From NCBI GenBank assembly GCA_947177035.1, contig CAMWSS010000018.1:1-46899 (forward strand): DNA of 46,899 nt, given 5' to 3'. The position numbers and the translations under genes were made by a program. The notes under the pieces were generated by a model. That model was not told the origin of the DNA. It saw only the letters and a list, made by a program, of their open reading frames with translations, and ran no database searches. Source of the stretch: an uncultured Porphyromonadaceae bacterium. GTDB taxonomy: Bacteria; Bacteroidota; Bacteroidia; Bacteroidales; Muribaculaceae. Below, in pieces: positions 39,887 to 46,899 of this stretch. The first letter of the stretch is position 1. Each line of letters opens with the position of its first letter.

Positions 39887-41002
39887 TCATCCGTCGTAAC
39901 GGCGGTCCCAGTCTTTCCACACCGGTTCATAGCCGAGCGCGGCGATTTCGGCGGCCACCTGCAGCGGAGTGCGCGAATCGGTTACTTCAAATTGTTCGAG
40001 GGCGTCGGGTGTCGACACATAGCCTCCAGGCTCGGTTTTGCTGCCTGCGCTCATTGATGTGACGCCAAGTTGCATCATGTTGGCGCGGAAGGCGGGACTT
40101 TCGCGGGTGGAGTAGGAGATGTCAACGTCGTTGTCAAACAGGCGGAAGGCAAACGTGAGCTGCGCCAGTTCGGCGTCGGTCATCACGACTTTGGGCTGAT
40201 AGCCGCCCTCGGCCGGACACATGCGCGGGAAGTTGACGCTGAAACGCGTGCGCCAGTAGTGTTTGCGCAGGTATAGCAGATGGCGCGCCATCATGGTCAC
40301 GTCGGTGCGCCAGTCTTCCAGGCCGATGAGCACACCCATGCCGATCTTGTGGAGTCCGGCGGCGCCCATACGGTCGAATCCGTTGACTCTCCAGTCGAAG
40401 ATCGACTTCATGCCGCGCGGGTGGTATTGGTTGTAGGCTTCGCGGTGGTAGGTTTCCTGAAAGCACACCACTCCGTTGAGTCCCGATGCGGCCAGGCGCT
40501 CATAGTCGCGCTGCTTGAGCGGCATCACCTCGACGGTGAGGTTGTGGAAATAGGGGCGGGCAGTGTGCAGCACCTGCTCGAGATAGTCAGGCCCGTTGAG
40601 GGCCGGGAATTCGCCCGACACGATCAGCAGGTTTTCAAACGGTCCGAGGCGGCGTATGGCCTCGCACTCGGCCTTGACCTGCTCCTGGGTCAGAGTGACG
40701 CGCTGCAACGGGTTGGAGTGGTTGAAGCCGCAGTAGACGCAGTGGTTGGTGCAGGCGTTGCTCACATAGAGCGGGATATACATCGAGATGGTCTTGCCGA
40801 AGCGTTCGCGGGTGATGCGCCGGCTTTTGCGTGCCATCTGCTCCAGATAGGGGCGTGCGGCCGGCGAGATCAGCGCCATGAAATCGTCGACGCTGAGCGC
40901 GGTCTCTTTGCCGAGGGCCGCTTCCACGTCGCGGGCTGTCTTGGCGGCAATCCGCGACGTGGTTTCGTCCCAGTCATATTGTTTCAGTTCGTCGGAAAAC
41001 AT
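39887..41002 (-). CDS. thiH: 2-iminoacetate synthase (tyrosine lyase)
   Basis: A 371-residue radical-SAM enzyme that cleaves tyrosine to dehydroglycine for the thiamine thiazole ring. The iron-sulfur motif is Cys84-Thr-Asn-His-Cys88-Val-Tyr-Cys91. It is followed by Gly-Phe-Asn-His-Ser-Asn, then Val-Ser-Gly-Glu and the ThiH-type stretch Phe-Gln-Glu-Thr-Tyr-His-Arg-Glu-Ala-Tyr. Full length. Its use, rather than glycine oxidase ThiO, implies an anaerobic pathway. Third gene of the thiG-thiC-thiH operon, 11 bp after thiC. Confidence 0.95.
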   Translation of the reverse strand: MFSDELKQYDWDETTSRIAAKTARDVEAALGKETALSVDDFMALISPAARPYLEQMARKSRRITRERFGKTISMYIPLYVSNACTNHCVYCGFNHSNPLQRVTLTQEQVKAECEAIRRLGPFENLLIVSGEFPALNGPDYLEQVLHTARPYFHNLTVEVMPLKQRDYERLAASGLNGVVCFQETYHREAYNQYHPRGMKSIFDWRVNGFDRMGAAGLHKIGMGVLIGLEDWRTDVTMMARHLLYLRKHYWRTRFSVNFPRMCPAEGGYQPKVVMTDAELAQLTFAFRLFDNDVDISYSTRESPAFRANMMQLGVTSMSAGSKTEPGGYVSTPDALEQFEVTDSRTPLQVAAEIAALGYEPVWKDWDRRYDG

Positions 41003-41013
41003 TGTCTTTCCTC

Positions 41014-43516
<2,503 letters not shown>

Positions 43517-43551
43517 CTGAAAATTGTTTTAATGATAATCCAAAAACAACT

Positions 43552-43665
43552 ACACGGGGTGCCGTTCTGCCGCCATTAGCGGCCCACAAACTCCCTTCGG
43601 CGGCATTATCCGCATCAGGTTCATAGGGTATGATCTCAGCCCGCGGTCTGGGCACCCCCTTGTGT
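43552..43665 (-). promoter_or_regulatory. TPP riboswitch (THI element)
   Basis: On the minus strand the closing stem pairs ACACAAGGGGGTGCC (43665-43651) with GGCACCCCGTGT (43563-43552). Inside are the conserved CTGAGATCATACCC, ATGAACCTGAT and GGATAATGCC...GAAGGGA segments of the TPP aptamer. It sits about 35 nt before the thiG ATG. High thiamine pyrophosphate is expected to lower thiGCH expression, probably by hiding the ribosome-entry region, since no separate terminator stem is evident. Confidence 0.95.
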
Positions 43666-43675
43666 TGCATTGCCG

Positions 43676-43706
43676 CAAATTTACGCATTTTTCGTCAAAA
43701 AGCAAA
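43676..43706 (-). promoter_or_regulatory. Promoter of the riboswitch-thiGCH transcript
   Basis: On the minus strand TTTG (43703-43706), 19 bp, then TAAATTTG (43676-43683). The start site would fall just before the aptamer, near 43668. Confidence 0.75.
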
Positions 43707-43727
43707 ACCGCGCGGTTTGCGCGATGC

Positions 43728-43770
43728 GAAAAAAACGCGCATGAATCGTAATCGACTACGATTCATGCGC
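43728..43770 (-). terminator. Intrinsic terminator after tRNA-Glu/rpsT unit
   Basis: A perfect 14-bp stem GCGCATGAATCGTA / TACGATTCATGCGC (43737-43750 and 43757-43770) has a 6-nt loop. On the minus strand it is followed by GTTTTTTT. It ends the transcript carrying rpsT and both tRNA-Glu genes, just before the thi promoter. Confidence 0.85.
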
Positions 43771-43806
43771 TTTAGTGTGCTTGGGGAATGTTGATTTTAT
43801 GCGGTG

Positions 43807-43878
43807 TAGCCCATAGGAGAGTCGAACTCCTCTTTCAAGAATGAAAATCTTGCGTCCTAACCGATAGACGAATGGGCC
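43807..43878 (-). tRNA. tRNA-Glu (TTC), copy 2
   Basis: A 72-nt cloverleaf on the minus strand. The acceptor pairs GGCCCAT with ATGGGCT (G-U at the end), and the D arm contains GTC...GAC. The anticodon arm is CAAGA-TTTTCAT-TCTTG with anticodon TTC, and the T arm is AGGAG-TTCGACT-CTCCT. No CCA is encoded. Identical to the copy at 44196-44267. Confidence 0.95.
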
Positions 43879-43899
43879 AACAAAGACTCTCTCGCGTGA

Positions 43900-44157
43900 T
43901 TACGCGGCAAGAGAGTTGACGTGCTTCTGGAGTTTGCTCTTCAGATTGGCTGCCTTGTTCTTGGAGATGGTGTTTTTGCGGGCCATCTTGTCGAGAAGCG
44001 CAGTCACTTTGCTCAGAGCTGCCTGAGCCTCGGCCTTGTCTGTCATTTTGCGGATGCGACGCACGGCGTTACGAGCAGTTTTCTCGTAGTAGCGGTTGCG
44101 CAGACGGCGGCTTTCGGTCTGGCGAATTCTTTTCAGTGATGACTTGTGGTTTGCCAT
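43900..44157 (-). CDS. rpsT: 30S ribosomal protein S20
   Basis: An 85-residue, very basic helical protein that binds 16S rRNA. [13 protein letters not shown] at the start and [10 protein letters not shown] near the end are diagnostic. It is flanked on both sides by identical tRNA-Glu genes on the same strand, with gaps of 38 and 21 bp, so all three are probably cut from one transcript. Confidence 0.96.
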   Translation of the reverse strand: MANHKSSLKRIRQTESRRLRNRYYEKTARNAVRRIRKMTDKAEAQAALSKVTALLDKMARKNTISKNKAANLKSKLQKHVNSLAA

Positions 44158-44195
44158 TTCTAATTTTTAAATGTCTTTGTTTTGCTTTTATTTGG

Positions 44196-44267
44196 TAGCC
44201 CATAGGAGAGTCGAACTCCTCTTTCAAGAATGAAAATCTTGCGTCCTAACCGATAGACGAATGGGCC
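44196..44267 (-). tRNA. tRNA-Glu (TTC), copy 1
   Basis: Same 72-nt sequence as 43807-43878, with anticodon TTC and no encoded CCA. It is first in the tRNA-rpsT-tRNA unit, directly behind a strong promoter. Confidence 0.95.
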
Positions 44268-44284
44268 AGCGCTTAAATCGAGTG

Positions 44285-44316
44285 CAAATTTACATACTTT
44301 TTTTGGATTGAGCAAA
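44285..44316 (-). promoter_or_regulatory. Promoter of the tRNA-Glu/rpsT/tRNA-Glu unit
   Basis: On the minus strand TTTG (44313-44316), a 20-bp spacer and TAAATTTG (44285-44292). Transcription would begin about 10 nt before the first tRNA. The recO gene starts divergently at 44359. Confidence 0.75.
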
Positions 44317-44358
44317 TTTTTGGCTAATTTCGCGCATATTTTTTTGTTTTTTCCTCCA

Positions 44359-45084
44359 ATGAACCGAAATTTGACCCTGATTCCGCTCCGTATAACGCCA
44401 TATTCCGATAAAAACTCCATCCTTTCGGCCTATTCCAGAGAGATGGGAAAGGTGTCGTGTCTGTTGCCGGCGGGGGCGGGGCGCGAGTCGCGCAGGCGCC
44501 GCGCTTTGCTGATGCCGTTCTGTCCGGTCAGGTGTCAGGTCTCGGTGTCGCCCGGGCGCGATGTGATGCCGATGCGCGAGCCGGTGGCCTGGCCGCCTCT
44601 TCCGCTGGTGTCGGCCGACCCGATGCGGTGTGTCATGGCGCTGTTCGTTTCCGAGGTGCTTCAGTGTGTGCTGCGCCAGAGTGAGAGCGAGCCGGTGTTG
44701 TTCGACTTTATTGCTGACTCCGCAGTGCGCCTCAACAGCGGACAGACGTCGGTGGCGAATTTCCACATTGTCTTTCTGATCCGTTTGCTCGGTTATCTCG
44801 GAGTGGCGCCTGATCTTGGGGGATACCGGCCCGGAATGGTGTTTGACATGGCCGATGCCTGTTTTCGCGCGACCGCGCCGCTGCACGGACGCTTTCTGAT
44901 GCCCGACGAAGCTGCCGCTCTGGCCAGGCTCGGGCGGATCGGATGGCGCAACGCACACATATATAAATACACGCGTGCGCAGCGCGCACGCGTGTTGGAT
45001 GTGATATTGCAGTATTATACGCTTCATGTCGCCGATCTTTCCGGTCTGAAATCGGTCGACGTGTTGCGCGGATTATTTGACTAA
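44359..45084 (+). CDS. recO: DNA repair protein RecO
   Basis: A 241-residue recombination mediator that helps load RecA at gaps. The N-terminal OB-fold opens Leu-Thr-Leu-Ile-Pro-Leu-Arg-Ile-Thr-Pro-Tyr-Ser-Asp-Lys-Asn-Ser-Ile-Leu-Ser, and a helical C-terminal domain follows. No Cys4 zinc finger is visible, as usual in Bacteroidetes RecO. The frame is open from 44308, but ATG 44359 starts at the conserved OB-fold. Its last 12 bp overlap the convergent endonuclease gene. Confidence 0.88.
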   Translation: MNRNLTLIPLRITPYSDKNSILSAYSREMGKVSCLLPAGAGRESRRRRALLMPFCPVRCQVSVSPGRDVMPMREPVAWPPLPLVSADPMRCVMALFVSEVLQCVLRQSESEPVLFDFIADSAVRLNSGQTSVANFHIVFLIRLLGYLGVAPDLGGYRPGMVFDMADACFRATAPLHGRFLMPDEAAALARLGRIGWRNAHIYKYTRAQRARVLDVILQYYTLHVADLSGLKSVDVLRGLFD

Positions 45085-46641
45085 TATGCGGAACGGTTTG
45101 TTGTCGATTCTCACGATGTATATGCCGGGTTCCAGTTCAAAGAATTCCGAACCGGATACTTCGCCGGCAAACCAGCGGATGCCGTCGGCGCTGTAGATGC
45201 TCACCGGAAGCCACTGCTCTCCGGCATAGATGGCCACGCCGCCGTCGGCTGGAACTGCTTCCGGTCTGGCTGATTTGATGTCGGCGGTCGAGGTTGTCGG
45301 CCTGTTGGCCTTGACTCTGATCGAGGCGATATACATGGCTTTCGATGCGTTGTTGGTGAATTTCACGCTCAGTTGTCCGGCGTTGAGGGCTCCGGTGAAA
45401 ACGCATTCGCTCAGTCCGGAGTCGTCGATGGCTGCGGTCGAGCCGAGGGGAGTGCCGTTGACCGACGCGCTCACTGTGGCTGAGCCGTTGCTTGCGGTGC
45501 AGGCGGAAACTGTGACCGAAGTGATCTGCATTCCGTCGAATTTGTCGGTGTGGATCTCCCATTCCGAAGCAGGCTTGTTGCCCGAACCGATCTGGCAGCC
45601 GCGCTTGTCGCCCCATCCGGCATAGCTTACCGAAGGAGTGGACCAGGTGGCTTCGCCCCAGGTCTTCATGCCGCCGCCGGTGGTCACGTCGCCTGATGTG
45701 AATGTGTAGAAGTATTCGATTTCGGAGCCGGGTTCTATGGGATCGGGATCAGGATCGGGATCCGGGTCCGGGTCAGGATCTGGGTCCGGGTCGGGATTCG
45801 GGTTTTCGCCGGCTTCCCATTTGTCGCCGAAGCGGTCGCCCCAGATCAGATCTACCAGCTCCGGGTGGTCGATAAACGGATTGCGGTTGCCCTGATATAC
45901 GTATACGGCGTCATTGCGTTTAATCTCCTTTTCGCTCACGGGGTCCTGTTCGTGCCATTTCAGCAGCAGGTTCACCGCCCATGTTGTGTAGGCCGGATAG
46001 CTGTTGCCGGCCAGCATCGGGCTGCTCCATCCGGCTATGAGGTCGTTGTAGCGGGTTGCCATGTAGAAGTATGTTCTGGCAAAGTCGCCTTTATATTCAT
46101 CGTCCGGCTCAAATACTGTGCCGCTATATCCGGGGAATGTGCACTTGCCCAGTCGGCCGAGGGCGCGCACTCCGCCGTTTGACGGAAGGGTGGTGCCGCC
46201 GCTGCATTCTCCGAACGGATGGTTGCTGCGCTGTCCGTTGACTTTGCCGTCGGTCGGGTATATGTGGAATGCGTCGCTCACCATCGGAGAGCGGTCGTCA
46301 AACCAGCTCTTGGGCATCGAGTGCTCGCGGTTGTAGCAATCGCCGACATTTTTGTAGTTTCCGCACTGTTTGTTGCCCCATGTCCAGTGTTTGGTGGAAT
46401 ACATGTCCCACAGCGTGCCGTCTTCGCGCACGTCAGATGTGTAGTAGACCTGCCACAGGCCGTCGTAGCCCACATTGTGATGATCGTCGATGATATCATG
46501 CAGGCTTGTGAGCAAATTTTTGCCGCTGCGTCCATAGGCGGTCGAGTAATATCCTTCCGGTTCCGCGGCGCTGCTCCATGATGCGGCAAAAATGGTGATC
46601 GCCGATAGGGCAATCGGTTTGAAAAATTGTGATTTTAGCAT
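45073..46641 (-). CDS. Secreted endonuclease I with Asp-Pro linker and C-terminal module
   Basis: A 522-residue secreted nuclease. A signal peptide (about 1-26) is followed by an endonuclease I (EndA/NucM-like) domain (about 35-280). Key stretches are Asn-Arg-Glu-His107-Ser-Met-Pro-Lys-Ser-Trp and His-Ile-Tyr-Pro-Thr-Asp-Gly-x-Val-Asn-Gly-Gln-Arg-Ser-Asn. A (Asp-Pro)n linker (about 283-305) joins it to a beta-sandwich module (about 312-455). That module resembles the first domain of the protein at 10397-12412. The C-terminal tail (Pro-Gly-Ile-Tyr-Ile-Val-Arg) resembles the Bacteroidales sorting tail. It probably degrades extracellular DNA. Its own promoter is at 46669-46700. Confidence 0.88.
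   Translation of the reverse strand: MLKSQFFKPIALSAITIFAASWSSAAEPEGYYSTAYGRSGKNLLTSLHDIIDDHHNVGYDGLWQVYYTSDVREDGTLWDMYSTKHWTWGNKQCGNYKNVGDCYNREHSMPKSWFDDRSPMVSDAFHIYPTDGKVNGQRSNHPFGECSGGTTLPSNGGVRALGRLGKCTFPGYSGTVFEPDDEYKGDFARTYFYMATRYNDLIAGWSSPMLAGNSYPAYTTWAVNLLLKWHEQDPVSEKEIKRNDAVYVYQGNRNPFIDHPELVDLIWGDRFGDKWEAGENPNPDPDPDPDPDPDPDPDPDPIEPGSEIEYFYTFTSGDVTTGGGMKTWGEATWSTPSVSYAGWGDKRGCQIGSGNKPASEWEIHTDKFDGMQITSVTVSACTASNGSATVSASVNGTPLGSTAAIDDSGLSECVFTGALNAGQLSVKFTNNASKAMYIASIRVKANRPTTSTADIKSARPEAVPADGGVAIYAGEQWLPVSIYSADGIRWFAGEVSGSEFFELEPGIYIVRIDNKPFRILVK
45738..45803. repeat. Hexanucleotide tract coding the Asp-Pro linker
   Basis: About eleven imperfect copies of a GGATCG/GGGTCC-type hexamer encode Asp-Pro dipeptides. 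Such tracts are prone to slippage in whole Asp-Pro units, so linker length may vary between strains. Confidence 0.75.
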
Positions 46642-46668
46642 TGCAATTACGATTGGGTTTAGCTAAGG

Positions 46669-46700
46669 CAAAATTACACATTATATAAAAAACAACCAAA
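46669..46700 (-). promoter_or_regulatory. Promoter of the endonuclease I gene
   Basis: On the minus strand TTTG (46697-46700), a 20-bp spacer and TAATTTTG (46669-46676), 27 nt before the ATG at 46641. From 46701 to the window end I see no supported gene. Confidence 0.7.
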
Positions 46701-46899
46701 TTTTCTTGAGAAGAGATGCCGTGGGCGGATTTCGGTGCTTTTTGGCGAGTTTTTGATGGTGAGCCGGCGGTTGCTGAGGGCGTGTTTTTGGGCGTTTTTC
46801 GCGGATTGTTGGCCGCTGCTGATGTTAATGAATGTTAAAGTCGGAAATAAAAAAGTTGGTGTAACCGGTTGTTTTGTAATGAATTGTGAAAAACATGTT

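Noticed and set aside
45738-45803. Possible CRISPR-like or non-coding repeat array
   Set aside because: The hexamer tract is in frame and encodes an Asp-Pro linker; there are no spacers.
46895-46899. ATG at the right edge as the start of a plus-strand gene
   Set aside because: Only five bases are visible and no good promoter precedes it.

Overview
The window is about 47 kb of chromosome from a gut-type Bacteroidales bacterium. A Muribaculaceae or close relative is my best guess, from the gene set and a GC content I estimate in the mid-50s percent. Support for this placement: promoters of the Bacteroidetes primary-sigma type (TTTG or TTG, 19-20 bp, then TAnnTTTG) recur throughout, and Shine-Dalgarno sequences are inconspicuous. 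Several secreted proteins end in the short Gly-Leu-Tyr-Ile type C-terminal tail seen in Bacteroidales. Family types such as DUF3078, head-GIN, GH110, clostripain-like C11 and streptopain-like C10 peptidases and the viroplasmin-type RNase HI also fit. No mobile-element transposase, rRNA or CRISPR array is visible.

Layout. 1-2.2 kb: a Septu-type anti-phage pair (ptuA ATPase and ptuB HNH nuclease) with its own promoter, next to a cluster of GGGGTCAA-like repeats and a start codon running off the left edge. 2.4-7.5 kb: a TolC / HlyD / FtsX-type export operon with no ATPase. 7.5-10.2 kb: a TIGR02757-family gene divergent from a GH110 alpha-galactosidase. 10.4-12.4 kb: a large secreted repeat protein. 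12.5-17.4 kb: a five-gene operon (DUF3078, head-GIN, HAD phosphatase, ribF, DUF389). 17.5-24.4 kb: an AraC-type regulator, tadA, rnz, mscS and two secreted cysteine peptidases. 24.5-27.5 kb: the ribosomal operon rplM-rpsI-rpsB-tsf. 27.6-31.1 kb: a translationally coupled envelope operon (lipoprotein, outer-membrane protein, esterase, thioredoxin-like protein). 31.3-33.8 kb: aroK, an alanine-dehydrogenase-like gene and rnhA. 33.9-36.1 kb: a PiT phosphate transporter. 36.3-39.0 kb: an unrecognised three-gene cassette (lipoprotein, unknown protein, galactosyltransferase-like enzyme) with a sharp composition change inside its middle gene. 39.1-43.7 kb: a SIMPL gene and the TPP-riboswitch operon thiG-thiC-thiH. 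43.7-44.3 kb: rpsT between two identical tRNA-Glu genes. 44.4-46.6 kb: recO and a secreted endonuclease I.

Most of the window is core housekeeping and envelope biology in tight operons. The places most worth a second look are the Septu locus with its flanking repeats, the 36.3-39.0 kb cassette, the HAD-TGA-ribF same-frame junction, the alanine-dehydrogenase-like protein that has lost its catalytic residues, and the terminator-like hairpin between rpsB and tsf. I see no clearly new defence or RNA system. The cassette at 36.3-39.0 kb is the best candidate for undescribed biology. All functional calls rest on reading motifs by eye, without database searches.
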